A DNA stretch of 64,000 nt from Marinobacterium jannaschii DSM 6295 (GCF_000620085.1 NZ_KK211069.1:79745-143744); one strand, 5' to 3'; shown: positions 36,539 through 46,225, counted from the stretch's first letter. Notes: a model not told the origin generated them from the sequence alone. A program made the numbers and translations.

Positions 36539-38276
36539 ACGTGATGCAGCAGTAGAGGCACGTGAAGAGGCGACGTTTCAGGATCTTATCGGCTTAGGCA
36601 CCCAGTCTGCGCGCAAGAGCTACTATGCCGAGCTTGAGCATAAGATTGATGAGCTTGAAACAGAGCGCAATCGCTACAAATGGCTGTTTGACCATGCCCT
36701 GCACGGCATCTTCCGGGCCGATATCTCAGGCAAACTGCTGGCCGTTAATCCGGCGATGGCCCGTCTCTGCGGTTATCGTGATGGCGAGCAACTGAGCGGG
36801 GCGCTCGATCAGCAGGCCGCTGCCCTGTTTTTCCACGACGGTGATTTCGAACAACTGACCCTTCAGCTGCAGGAGAGTGGCAGCATTGAAGGTTATGAAA
36901 CCCTGATGGCCCGGGCCGGAGGGGAGCCGGTGTGTGTATCGATCAACCTGCTGCTGCGTCAGGATGCCGACCAGGATCAGATCGAAGCCTTCGTCCAGGA
37001 TATAACGGAGCGGCGACGTAATCAGGACCAGCTGAAGCAGATGAATGCGGAGCTGGAAGCCCGGGTCGAGAAACGCACCCGGGAGCTGACCCGGCTTAAC
37101 TCCAAACTGTGGGTTGAGATCAGCGAGCGTGAGCAGATTCAGCGCCAGCTGGAAGCGGCAAAAGAAGATGCCGAGCAGGCCAACCTGAGCAAAGATAAGT
37201 ACCTCGCCGCTGCCAGCCACGACCTGCTGCAGCCAATGAATGCCGCCCGGCTGCTGGTATCGGCACTGCGCGAGCGATCACTGGGCAGCGATGAAAAGCA
37301 TCTGGTCGAACGGGTGCATCTGGCGCTGGATGGCGCTGAAGAGCTACTGACCGACCTGCTGGAGATATCGCGACTGGACCAGAATGCGGTGCAGCCGGAG
37401 CGGGATATCTTTGCCATCGATCATGTCCTGAGCGGACTGGTGGAGGAGTTTCAGCCGGTTGCCAGTCAGGCCGGACTGACCCTGTCCGCGATACCCAGCC
37501 GTCTGGCGGTAGAGACTGACCTGCGACTGCTACGGCGCATCCTGCGCAATTTTATCAGCAATGCCATTCGCTATACCGCCAGCGGACGGATTCTGATCGG
37601 CTGTCGCCGGCAGCAGGGCCAGCTGAGTATCCAGATCTGGGATACCGGCGACGGCATAGCACCGGAGCAGCTGGATGAGATTTTTCAGGAGTTCCGTCAG
37701 CTGCAGCGGAAGAAAGGCAGCGAACGTAAAGGCGTGGGATTGGGACTGGCGATCGTGGATCGTATCGCCCGGGTACTGGAGCACCCGATACGGGTGCATT
37801 CTGTGCCGGGTAAAGGCTCGATGTTTGCCGTGGATGTGCCGACGGCAACACTCCCGGCCGTCAGAAATCAGCGCCTGTCTCAGGGCATCCTACCCAGTGA
37901 CGCCCTGCAGGGCGCGCGTATCCTGGTGATCGACAATGAAGAGAATATCCTGATCAGTATGCAGGCCTTACTCGCTCCCTGGGGCTGCGAGCTGCAGCTG
38001 GCTTGCGACCAGCAGGAGGCGATCGGGTTATGTCGGCAGGACAACTTTAAACCGGACCTGGTACTGGCCGATTACCATCTCGATGACGACCGGCTGGGCA
38101 CCGAGGCGATTCGCGCTGTGCGCGATATGCTGGGCGAACAGGTGCCAGCCGTGATCATCACAGCGGATCGCAGTGATGAAAGTCGCCAGTTGTTCCGCCG
38201 TCTGAAACTGCCGGTACTGAATAAACCGCTGAAGCCGGGCAAGCTGAGGGCGCTACTGACGCATCTGCTGGGTTGA
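36522..38276 (+). CDS. PAS hybrid histidine kinase with receiver domain, ErcS-like
   Basis: A 584-residue soluble sensor kinase. One PAS domain (about 45-165; FDHALHGIFRADISG), a coiled coil, a HisKA dimer domain with phospho-acceptor His233 in SHDLLQPMNAARLL, an HATPase domain (NFISNAIRYTASG, GVGLGLAIVDRIA), and a C-terminal receiver with Asp517 in ADYHLDDD. The start is ATG 36522, with AGAGG upstream and 17 bp inside the ercA 3' end. It closely resembles the kinase core of NahK (39661) and is probably a paralogue. No membrane segment is seen. Confidence 0.9.
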   Translation: MKKPSKRDAAVEAREEATFQDLIGLGTQSARKSYYAELEHKIDELETERNRYKWLFDHALHGIFRADISGKLLAVNPAMARLCGYRDGEQLSGALDQQAAALFFHDGDFEQLTLQLQESGSIEGYETLMARAGGEPVCVSINLLLRQDADQDQIEAFVQDITERRRNQDQLKQMNAELEARVEKRTRELTRLNSKLWVEISEREQIQRQLEAAKEDAEQANLSKDKYLAAASHDLLQPMNAARLLVSALRERSLGSDEKHLVERVHLALDGAEELLTDLLEISRLDQNAVQPERDIFAIDHVLSGLVEEFQPVASQAGLTLSAIPSRLAVETDLRLLRRILRNFISNAIRYTASGRILIGCRRQQGQLSIQIWDTGDGIAPEQLDEIFQEFRQLQRKKGSERKGVGLGLAIVDRIARVLEHPIRVHSVPGKGSMFAVDVPTATLPAVRNQRLSQGILPSDALQGARILVIDNEENILISMQALLAPWGCELQLACDQQEAIGLCRQDNFKPDLVLADYHLDDDRLGTEAIRAVRDMLGEQVPAVIITADRSDESRQLFRRLKLPVLNKPLKPGKLRALLTHLLG

Positions 38277-38519
38277 ATAGCATTGCATTCCACTGCTCTG
38301 TGTATTTAGTGCCAAAGTACTAACCCGGGCCGGACAGGCCGCTGTCAGTGGATTAACAGAAATTGCCTTCGATTAGCGTTATATAGCTGCTGTTTCCCCG
38401 TGTTTCCGGCAACTTTGACGGTGGGGCCGACATAGGTGCAGGGTCGCAAGTAGTATTTTCCGACTATTGCCCTGTCGCTAGTATGGGATTAGATCAGGCG
38501 TTTTCCAGGTGTAGAACAG

Positions 38520-39668
38520 GTGATGAATTCAGAATCCGTAACATCCGCATTTTCCGAGAGCCAGAATCCGCAGCAGGCGGCGGCTGAGCTCTATCAGCAA
38601 CTGTCTTCACCCGGACTGGGCTTTGTGCTGTTCTTCTGTTCTGCTGAGTATGACCTGGAACGGCTGGCCAGCGAGCTGGAGGCCCATTTCGGTGACTTGC
38701 CGCTGGCGGGCTGCACTACGGCCGGCGAGATCACGCCGCAGGGCTATGGCCAGGGTTGCATTACGGCGATTGGGTTTAATCGCAAACACTTCGCCGTTGA
38801 GGCTGCCGTCATCGAGACGCTGGAAGGGTTCAGGCTGACCGATGCGCAGGCATTGGTCGGGCAACTGATGGAAGGCTGTCGGCCAAGACAGGTCGCACCG
38901 ATTAAGGGCAACAGCTTTGCCCTGACCCTGCTGGACGGACTGTCCAGTGAAGAAGAGAACGTACTGCTGGCGCTGAATGCGGCACTGGGTAGTATTCCGC
39001 ACTTTGGCGGTTCGGCCGGTGACGACATCCACCTGGCCCATACCCATGTATTTGTGAATGGCCGTTTCCGTACCGATGCCGCCGTGGTGATGCTGTTTAA
39101 TACCGATTGCGACTTTGAGGTGTTCAGCACCCACCATATGGAAAGCCAGCAGGAGAAGCTGGTAGTGACGGCAGCCGACAGTGAAAGCCGCACGGTGCAG
39201 GAGATAAACGCTGAACCGGCGGCGCGTGAGTACGCCCGGGCGGTTGGCGTGCCGCTGGAAGAGCTGGACCTTGAGACCTTTGCGCTGAAACCGATCGGCG
39301 TGCGGCTGGGCGATGACTATTATGTGCGCTCCATCCAGCGGGTCAATGATGACCAGAGCCTGACATTCTATTGTGCCATCGAAAACGGCATCGTCCTGAC
39401 GGTGATGAAACCGGGCGATATGATGCCGGGACTGCAGCAGGAGATGGAGCGTATCGGCCAGAAGATCGGTAAGCCGCAACTGGTGATCGGCTGCGACTGT
39501 TTCCTGCGCCGTCTGGAAACCGAGTATCGCGGACGTGACCGGGAGATGTCCGACTTCCTGCGGGAAAACCGCGTTATTGGCTTCAATACCTATGGTGAAC
39601 ATATCGAAGGGATGCATGTGAACCAGACCTTTACGGCGGTGGCAATCGGAGGCTCAGGTCATGACTGA
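38520..39668 (+). CDS. nosP: FIST-domain nitric-oxide sensor, NosP-like
   Basis: A 382-residue protein with FIST_N (LPLAGCTTAGEITPQGYGQGCITAIGF) and FIST_C (YRGRDREMSDFLRENRVIGFNTYGEHI) domains. In Pseudomonas, NosP is a haem protein that senses NO and controls the co-encoded kinase NahK. Here the gene overlaps the NahK-like gene by 8 bp. The haem ligand was not confirmed. An independent 243-bp promoter gap precedes it. Confidence 0.85.
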   Translation: MMNSESVTSAFSESQNPQQAAAELYQQLSSPGLGFVLFFCSAEYDLERLASELEAHFGDLPLAGCTTAGEITPQGYGQGCITAIGFNRKHFAVEAAVIETLEGFRLTDAQALVGQLMEGCRPRQVAPIKGNSFALTLLDGLSSEEENVLLALNAALGSIPHFGGSAGDDIHLAHTHVFVNGRFRTDAAVVMLFNTDCDFEVFSTHHMESQQEKLVVTAADSESRTVQEINAEPAAREYARAVGVPLEELDLETFALKPIGVRLGDDYYVRSIQRVNDDQSLTFYCAIENGIVLTVMKPGDMMPGLQQEMERIGQKIGKPQLVIGCDCFLRRLETEYRGRDREMSDFLRENRVIGFNTYGEHIEGMHVNQTFTAVAIGGSGHD

Positions 39669-42237
39669 TCCGGCGCTTGAAGCGCGGCTGGCTGCGCTGG
39701 AGTACGAAAATAGTAAGTTGCGGCGGATTAACCGCGTGCTGATTGAGCGGATCGAATCCAGCGGCTCGCAGGGCTCAAGCGCCTATGCTGCCTTCGAACA
39801 TTCGGTCACCCTTTCTGAGCAGGTGCGTGAACGCACCGAGGCGCTGAATGCGGCACTGTCTGAACTCAAAGTCAGTCATCACGCCCTGCAACAGGCCAAT
39901 GATCAGGCTGCCACTGCCCATCAGCGCCTGACCGATGCGATTGAGAGCATCTCCGATGCCTTTGTGCTGTTCGATCGTGAACGACGTATTGTGTTGTTCA
40001 ACAATCGTTTTGGCGAATTCTGGGAAGGTTCCGGTGTCACCATCGAAACCGGCACCGCCATCCAGGACGTACGCCGGTTGTCGCTGGAGCACGGCCTGAT
40101 CTGTGAGGAGTATGGCGCCAATAATGACGGCAGCAAGGTATTCAGGCTCTGTGACGGGCGCTGGATGCAGATGAGTGAACGGCCGACCAGTGATGGCGGC
40201 CTGGTGGTACTCTATACCGATATCAGCGACCTCAAAGCTGCTGAAACCGCTCGCCGCGAACAGGCGCTGGCACAGAAAACCGAACTGCTGCAGAGTGCGG
40301 TCGATAACCTGTCTCAGGGGGTCGTGCTGATCAATAATCAGGGCGAGCTGGAGCTGTGGAACGGACGCTTCCTCGAACTGCTCGGGCTGGAAAACCAGCA
40401 TATCTCCGACCATACCTGCATCGAGTACCTGATCGGCGCAGAACCTAACCTGTTGCGCCCGTTGCAGCAGCCGGAAGAGTTCGCCGATATCGAATTGCGG
40501 CGTGACAATGGCCAGGTAATCGAAGTGCGTTGCCATCCGCTACCCGGCGGTGGCTACGTGGCAACCTATACCGATATCACCGAGCGCCATCGCTATGCGG
40601 AAACCCTGCGCCAGAGTGAGCAGTGGATTCGCCTGATCACCGACCATGTCCCGGCGCTGATCGCCTATGTAGGTGAAGACCTCTGTTACCGCTTTACCAA
40701 TAAGGTCTATGACGAGTGGTATGGCTGGCCTCGGGATGCGCTGAACGGCAAACATATCAGTCTGGTGCATGGTCAGGATCAGATGCCGCGGCTGACGCCC
40801 TATATTGAGCGAGCGCTTGCCGGCGAGAGTGTCTCTTTCGAGCTGGATGAACGTAATGCCGATGGCGAACTGCGCTACATGCTGAAAGCCTACGTACCCA
40901 ACATGGATAAGTCCGGCCGGGCGGTGGGTTTCTTCGTGATGATCCGTGACATCACCGAGCGCCGTCGCACCGCTATCGAGTTGCAGAATGCCTACGAACA
41001 TATGGAGCGACGGGTCAAAGAGCGTACTGCCGAACTGACCGATCTTAACGATCAGCTGCGTTCCGAGATCGACGAACGGCGACTGATGGAAAACCGCTTG
41101 CGTGAGGCCACTAAAGCGGCGGAGCAGGCGAACCTTTCCAAGACCAAGTTTCTTGCCGCCGTCAGTCATGACCTGCTGCAGCCACTGAACGCTGCCCGGT
41201 TGTTTGTTGGCGCGCTTAGCGAGCATCCGCTGCAGGGTGAGACCCGTAACCTGACCCGGGCCGTCGGCAACTCGCTGGAGGATGTGGAGTCACTGCTCAG
41301 TACTCTGGTGGATATCTCAAAACTGGACGCCGGGGTTGTCGTCGCCGATAAGATCTCGTTTAACGTCAACGACCTGCTGAAGAACATAGCGACCGAATAC
41401 AGCCGTATTGCCGAGAGTGAAAACCTGCGTATGGGGTTTGTGCCCAGCAATGCGGTCATCCACTCGGACTCCCAGCTGCTCGCCCGTATCCTGCGTAACT
41501 TCCTCTCCAATGCGATTCGTTATACCGCCGAAGGTGGCCGGGTGTTGCTGGGCTGCCGCCATCGTAAAACTGGATTGGTCATAGAGGTATGGGATACCGG
41601 AGTCGGTATTCCGCAGAACAAACTGGTGCAGATCTTCCAGGAGTTCGAGCGCCTGAAGCGTCCGGGAAGTGGTCAGGATAAAGGGCTGGGCCTTGGGCTG
41701 GCCATTGTCGACAAGATCGCCGGAGTACTGGGGCACCAGATATCGGTCTCCTCAGTCGAAGGTGCCGGATCGGTATTCTCGGTTGAAGTCCCCTATGGGC
41801 AGACGCTGCCGAACAACCTCAGCCATACGCCGGTGCTGCCGGATATCATCGAGCGACTGGCCGGTGCCCGAATCTGGGTGATCGATAACGATCAGGCCAT
41901 CTGCGAAGCGATGGAAACCCTGCTGACCGGCTGGGGGGCTGATATCACCACGGCACTTTCGGCGGAGGATCTGCTGCAGAAGGTCGATGCCGAGGCGGCA
42001 GAAGTGGATCTGCTGATTGCCGATTACCATCTGGATGACGGTCACAACGGTATAGATGCTGCCGCCAGGGTGAGGCGGGCGATCGATATGCCGCTGCCGG
42101 TGTTGATGATCACGGCCAATTACAGCAAAGAGTTAAAAGCAGAGATTCGTGAGCTGGGCTATATGCTGATGAATAAACCGGTCCGGCCGCTGAAGCTGAA
42201 AACCACCCTGATGCATATGCTGGAAACACTGGTTTAA
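39661..42237 (+). CDS. nahK: Multi-PAS hybrid histidine kinase, NahK-like
   Basis: An 858-residue soluble kinase. An N-terminal coiled coil is followed by about three PAS domains (roughly 85-195, 205-320, 325-445), a long helix, HisKA with His503 in SHDLLQPLNAARLF, HATPase (NFLSNAIRYTAEGG, GLGLGLAIVDKIA) and a receiver with Asp788 in ADYHLDDG. The layout matches Pseudomonas NahK/ErcS', which feeds the HptB/Gac biofilm route. Translation is coupled to nosP by an 8-bp overlap. Partner Hpt protein is not in the window. Confidence 0.9.
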   Translation: MTDPALEARLAALEYENSKLRRINRVLIERIESSGSQGSSAYAAFEHSVTLSEQVRERTEALNAALSELKVSHHALQQANDQAATAHQRLTDAIESISDAFVLFDRERRIVLFNNRFGEFWEGSGVTIETGTAIQDVRRLSLEHGLICEEYGANNDGSKVFRLCDGRWMQMSERPTSDGGLVVLYTDISDLKAAETARREQALAQKTELLQSAVDNLSQGVVLINNQGELELWNGRFLELLGLENQHISDHTCIEYLIGAEPNLLRPLQQPEEFADIELRRDNGQVIEVRCHPLPGGGYVATYTDITERHRYAETLRQSEQWIRLITDHVPALIAYVGEDLCYRFTNKVYDEWYGWPRDALNGKHISLVHGQDQMPRLTPYIERALAGESVSFELDERNADGELRYMLKAYVPNMDKSGRAVGFFVMIRDITERRRTAIELQNAYEHMERRVKERTAELTDLNDQLRSEIDERRLMENRLREATKAAEQANLSKTKFLAAVSHDLLQPLNAARLFVGALSEHPLQGETRNLTRAVGNSLEDVESLLSTLVDISKLDAGVVVADKISFNVNDLLKNIATEYSRIAESENLRMGFVPSNAVIHSDSQLLARILRNFLSNAIRYTAEGGRVLLGCRHRKTGLVIEVWDTGVGIPQNKLVQIFQEFERLKRPGSGQDKGLGLGLAIVDKIAGVLGHQISVSSVEGAGSVFSVEVPYGQTLPNNLSHTPVLPDIIERLAGARIWVIDNDQAICEAMETLLTGWGADITTALSAEDLLQKVDAEAAEVDLLIADYHLDDGHNGIDAAARVRRAIDMPLPVLMITANYSKELKAEIRELGYMLMNKPVRPLKLKTTLMHMLETLV

Positions 42238-42248
42238 TTCAGAAATGA

Positions 42249-42314
42249 GATCGCCCGCAGCGCGGCCCCGGCAATGACCTGACGTCATTGCAGGAGTCCG
42301 CGCTGCGGGCGATC
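42249..42314. terminator. Long hairpin terminator between nahK and the purine permease
   Basis: GATCGCCCGCAGCGCGG (42249-42265) is exactly complementary to 42298-42314, followed by TTTT on the plus strand. An inner hairpin GCAATGAC/GTCATTGC lies in the loop. It serves convergent genes. Confidence 0.85.
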
Positions 42315-42329
42315 TTTTACAGCGCTCTG

Positions 42330-43685
42330 TTACAGGAAGACGAACTTGGCGACGAATACCGCGGTCAGCACGTAGATACTGATAGAGATCTGCTCACGCT
42401 GTCCGGTGGCCAGTTTCATCACGGTGTAGGTGATAAAGCCCAGCGCGATACCGTTTGCGATGGAGAAGGTCAGCGGCATCATCACCACGGTGATGATTGC
42501 CGGAATCGCTTCACTCAGATCTTTCCAGGTGATCTCACTCATACCAGTCATCATCAGCATGGCGACGTAGATCAGCGCGCCGGCGGTGGCATAGGCAGGC
42601 ACCATACCGGCCAGCGGAGAGAGGAACATCGCCGCAACAAACAGCACGCCAACGACGACTGCGGTCAGACCGGTACGGCCACCTGCCGCAACACCTGAAG
42701 CACTTTCTACGTAGCTGGTCACGGGTGGGCAACCCAGGCCGGCACCGACAACACTGGACACAGAATCGGCTTTCAGTGATTTGCTGAGGTTTTCAATGTA
42801 GCCATCCGGACGGATCAGGTTGGCACGGTGGGCAACCCCCATCAGGGTACCGGCGGTGTCAAACATGTTCACGAACAGGAACGCCAGAATAACGCTGACC
42901 ATAGTGATATCCAGTGCACCCATAATATCCAGTGCAAGGAAGGTCGGCGCGATGCTAGGTGGCATTGAAACCAGGCCCTGATACTCAACCAGACCTAAGC
43001 CCCAGCCGATGGCGGTGACACCCAGGATGCTGATCAGAACGGCACCGAAAACATTACGGTAGGAGAGGACGGCGATCGCCAGAAAGCAGACACCGGCAAG
43101 CAAGGCACGTGGGTCACTGAAGTCACCCAGGGAGACCAGCGTTACCGGGTTGTCGACCACAATACCTGCAGTCTTAAGGCCGATAATACCGAGGAACAGT
43201 CCAACACCGGCGCCCATCGCATAGCGGATGCTGAGTGGAATGCTGTTAAGCATGATTTCACGGATTTTGTAGATACTCAGAATGACAAAGATCACCCCTG
43301 AGATAAATACAGCCCCCAGTGCAACCTGCCAGTCGTAACCCATCTCACCGACAACAGAGTAAGTGAAGAAGGCGTTAAGCCCCATGCCCGGTGCCAGGCC
43401 TACCGGCCAGTTGGCATACAAGCCCATCAGGAAACAACCCAATGCAGCACCTAAACAGGTTGCTACAAAGGCGGCGCCGTGGTCGACACCGGCGTTTGCC
43501 ATGATGTTGGGGTTGACGAAGATGATATAAGCCATGGTGACAAAGGTTGTCAGGCCGGCAATCAATTCAGTCCGGATATTGGTGTTATGCTCTTTCAGTT
43601 TGAAAAAGCGATCCAGAAAGCTACGGTTGCCTTCATCGTTCTGAGAGAATTCCGCGCTTAGTTGTTCTTGTTTAACGCTATCCAC
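42330..43685 (-). CDS. AzgA-type (NCS2) guanine/hypoxanthine/adenine permease
   Basis: A 451-residue proton-driven purine transporter with about 12-13 membrane segments. The AzgA-like start is RTELIAGLTTFVTMAYIIFV, followed by PVGLAPGMGLNAFFTYSVV, a substrate-site region GTAGTLMGVA (here FDTAGTLMGVA), and TSYVESASGVAAGGRTGL. These match the GhxP/AdeP group. A TTGTGTACAA palindrome lies upstream, and the GntR regulator is divergent. It brings in purines for the catabolic route at 20-30 kb. Confidence 0.93.
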   Translation of the reverse strand: MDSVKQEQLSAEFSQNDEGNRSFLDRFFKLKEHNTNIRTELIAGLTTFVTMAYIIFVNPNIMANAGVDHGAAFVATCLGAALGCFLMGLYANWPVGLAPGMGLNAFFTYSVVGEMGYDWQVALGAVFISGVIFVILSIYKIREIMLNSIPLSIRYAMGAGVGLFLGIIGLKTAGIVVDNPVTLVSLGDFSDPRALLAGVCFLAIAVLSYRNVFGAVLISILGVTAIGWGLGLVEYQGLVSMPPSIAPTFLALDIMGALDITMVSVILAFLFVNMFDTAGTLMGVAHRANLIRPDGYIENLSKSLKADSVSSVVGAGLGCPPVTSYVESASGVAAGGRTGLTAVVVGVLFVAAMFLSPLAGMVPAYATAGALIYVAMLMMTGMSEITWKDLSEAIPAIITVVMMPLTFSIANGIALGFITYTVMKLATGQREQISISIYVLTAVFVAKFVFL

Positions 43686-43897
43686 AACTTGTGTTCCTCA
43701 TTTGTTGTTTGTGGTTCCAGTACGCCGGTTTGTTGTTATTAATTAGCGTGCTGCTCACGGTGCCCTTGAGGTGGGGGCCTGTGACCTGTCGTTTCATCTC
43801 TGACTGCCTGAAAGGCAGATTTCAGAGGCTGGATTAACCGGGCTACAGGCGACTAAACACTCTGTATTGCAAATTGGTTGCGAGAGTCATTATTGCA

Positions 43898-43907
43898 TTG
43901 TGTACAA
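43898..43907. promoter_or_regulatory. Candidate purine-regulon operator (TTGTGTACAA)
   Basis: Near-palindrome (12 bp ATTGTGTACAAT with flanks) 213 bp upstream of the AzgA-type permease start. Confidence 0.55.
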
Positions 43908-44248
43908 TCGATTCCAATAATGAATGCTTATTTGTATATGAAAATTTCTATTCTGCATCCGTTTTTGTTGTGTGCTTGTTCCGTTTTCTGCTTGTTGTAG
44001 TGCCGTATTCAGATCAGAAAATTATCGGTAATATCTATCTAATTGTTTGATATTAAAGATAAAAAAATCGCTATTCCTGGTGCTTTAAGGTATGGCGGCT
44101 GTTCACGTTGTAATGTATGCAATTTTTTCAGTGAATATTAAGCGATTAATCAGAATCAGGCGCTTCCAGAGCTCTATTCGGCCTTTGAAGCACCGGATTG
44201 TTCGGCCAGGACTCTATGTCACATTGCGCAATGAGTGGAGGCTCTGTC

Positions 44249-44279
44249 ATGTGTACAAAATAACCCTTATTGTGTACTA
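44249..44279. promoter_or_regulatory. Pair of candidate autoregulatory operators
   Basis: ATGTGTACAA at 44249-44258 and TTGTGTACTA at 44270-44279, spaced 21 bp (two helical turns) start to start, lie 120-150 bp upstream of the GntR gene. Confidence 0.55.
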
Positions 44280-44398
44280 TTTAAGGTGCTTGTCAGCCTG
44301 GAATCAGCCTGGTCATTGGGACTGCGATACAGGTATAGGAAATTCCGCTTTGTCAGGTAGCAACAGAGGCGGGAAAGAAAAAGCCAGGACAGAGTCTT

Positions 44399-45130
44399 AT
44401 GTCAGTAAAAGAGCAACTGAGCACAAACAAGCCTGTAAAAGGCACCAGTAAAGCAGGAACTCAGGATGATGTGGTCTACGCACATATCTTTGATGCCATC
44501 CTGGAACAGCGTCTGGCGCCCGGCACTAAGTTGAATGAAGAAGCACTGGGTGAGATATTCGGCGTCAGCCGTACCGTCATCCGACGCGCACTGTCACGTC
44601 TAGGCCATGAACAGATCGTTATCCTGCGGCCCAATCGGGGAGCCGTCGTTGCCAGTCCGACGATAGATGAAGCGAGGCAGGTATTTCTGGCCCGCCGTAT
44701 TGTCGAGCAGGCGGTGACAGAACAGGCGGTATTGCATGCGACTAAGGAGCAGATTGAAATCATCCGTGGCATGGTGGTGGAGGAGCAAGCCTGTTTCGAT
44801 CGCGGCGACCGCGGTGCAGGTATCCGTCTATCCGGTGAGTTTCACCTGCAACTGGCCAAGATGGCTAGAAACGCGCCGCTGCTGAACTTTCAGCGTAGCC
44901 TGGTTTCCCAGACATCTCTGATCATCGCCCAGTATGAGACCGGTGGTAAGTCACACTGCTCCTTTGATGAGCATAATCAGCTGATCGCCGCCATTGAGTC
45001 CGGCGAGCAGGCCAAAGCCGTCGAGCTGATGATGCACCATCTGGATCATATCGAAGCCAAGCTGAACCTGGATGGCGAGGGCGCATCTGACGACCTGCAT
45101 GCGGTATTCTCGCATCTGATTAGCCGCTAG
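44399..45130 (+). CDS. GntR-family regulator, FCD (FadR) subgroup, likely purine-catabolism regulator
   Basis: A 243-residue regulator. N-terminal winged helix-turn-helix: ILEQRLAPGTKLNEEALGEI followed by GVSRTVIRRALSRL. The C-terminal FCD ligand domain has metal-type residues in GEFHLQLAKMA, FDEHNQLIAAIESGE and MMHHLDHIEAKL. The nearby TTGTRTACAA sites, recurring at all purine operons here, make it the best candidate regulator of purine catabolism. The ligand (for example a pathway intermediate) is unknown. The binding link is inference from position only. Confidence 0.88.
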   Translation: MSVKEQLSTNKPVKGTSKAGTQDDVVYAHIFDAILEQRLAPGTKLNEEALGEIFGVSRTVIRRALSRLGHEQIVILRPNRGAVVASPTIDEARQVFLARRIVEQAVTEQAVLHATKEQIEIIRGMVVEEQACFDRGDRGAGIRLSGEFHLQLAKMARNAPLLNFQRSLVSQTSLIIAQYETGGKSHCSFDEHNQLIAAIESGEQAKAVELMMHHLDHIEAKLNLDGEGASDDLHAVFSHLISR

Positions 45131-45161
45131 ACGCAATAATAAGCCCGCGTGTTAACACCTG

Positions 45162-45200
45162 GAAAGGGCCGCTGAAGTGATTCAGCGGCCCTTTCTTTTT
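45162..45200 (+). terminator. Terminator after the FCD-GntR gene
   Basis: GAAAGGGCCGCTGAA (45162-45176) and TTCAGCGGCCCTTTC (45181-45195) form a perfect 15-bp stem with a 4-nt loop, followed by TTTTT. Confidence 0.9.
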
Positions 45201-45261
45201 GCAGGCTTCATCTATATTGCACTCTGGATTGCACTCTGGATTACACCGGGGGGCGCAACAA

Positions 45262-46006
45262 TCAGAAGCGGTAGCTGACGCCCATAAAGGCTGAAAGTGC
45301 ATTGTCGTCTTCGACGATCGGGCTGTTGGTCACCTCATCGCCGTACCATTCTGCTGTTACGCCGCCCATCATGATCCACTGTTCAGACAGGGGGATACTG
45401 TGCCATCACTTCGACGCCATAGCGCCAGCCGGAATCCGCCGTATAGGCGGCACGGCCCGGACGGCTGTTAGCAGCCGAGACACCGTAGTAGTGGTTGGTC
45501 AGCTCATCACTCATCCAGGTGGCGTAGACCGCCGGTTTCAGTTGCACGCCAGCCAGCTTTGTTGGCACAGCCCAGCTAAGATTCAATTCGGTGCCTTCGT
45601 GTTCATCGCTGACATCCTGTGCGATATAGCCACCAAGGATACCGGCCGGGGTGTAAAACTCACCACCCAGCTTGAGGTTAACGCCGCTGTCGGCATCACC
45701 CAGGTCATCCAGCAGGTCGCCGTCTGTTCTCTCACCGTCGAGGCTATCTGCTGCAAGGGCGGCGTAGAGGTTAAAGCGATCGTTATCGGCGATCTGATAG
45801 CCCGCTTCGAATCCTTCAAGGTAAAAGGCACCATACTGTAGGTTCAGCAGGGGGATCGCCTGATACTGGGTATCCACGCCACGGTAGATAGATTGTCCGG
45901 CACTGATACCAAGGCCCAGGCCAATTTCAAGCTCCTCGGCCTGAGTTGCGGCGGGTAATAATAAAGAGGCGGCCGCAGCAGTGATAATATGGCGCTTATG
46001 AGACAT
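45262..46006 (-). pseudogene. MipA/OmpV-family outer-membrane protein, frameshifted near the 3' end
   Basis: The protein starts MSHKRHIITAAAASLLLPAA with a signal peptide ending ATQA, and has MipA/OmpV marks: IGLGLGISAGQSIYRGVD near the start and LKPAVYATWMSDELTNHYYGV. As written the frame stops at 45383 after 207 residues (AQYPPV). Shifting frame within a run of five Gs (45390-45394, plus strand) restores QYPLSEQWIMMGGVTAEWYG and a barrel-type end, MGVSYRF, at 45262. One base too many therefore disables the last part. It could be a true mutation, slippage variation or a sequence error. MipA proteins act at the outer membrane. Confidence 0.8.
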
Positions 46007-46225
46007 GAAAGGCTCCTGGATTCGATATTCTGTATTTTTGCCGCCATGCTAAAAGATCAAGGGTTAAGATCACGTTAACGGCTGGGGCGGTGCTGCAACT
46101 ATTATTGCCGGCCAGGTGAAAGTGAGAAAAGCCGATCAGCTAAGGAAGTCTGGTAGCTCGTGCCAGCAACGTGTGGCTAACAGCCTGGAGCCGAACCCAC
46201 CGGCAGCAATTTTAGGGAGACGTTA

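Larger units (their letters stand above)
43686..44398. promoter_or_regulatory. Divergent regulatory region, purine permease / FCD-GntR
   Basis: A 713-bp AT-rich region. It contains TTGTGTACAA (43898-43907) nearer the permease, and ATGTGTACAA (44249-44258) and TTGTGTACTA (44270-44279) nearer the regulator. The pattern suggests autoregulation plus permease control. The open frame at 44092-44451 has no coding look. Confidence 0.6.

Noticed and set aside
38607..39617. A long (336-residue) open frame antisense to nosP
   Set aside because: It is a mirror of a well-supported FIST gene, rich in His/Gln/Arg, and shows no family motif.
39775..41226. Antisense frames of 253 and 228 residues inside nahK
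   Set aside because: Shadows of conserved PAS and kinase codons; no independent evidence.
44092..44451. A 119-residue frame upstream of the FCD-GntR gene
   Set aside because: It covers operator sites and overlaps the true GntR start; composition is not protein-like.
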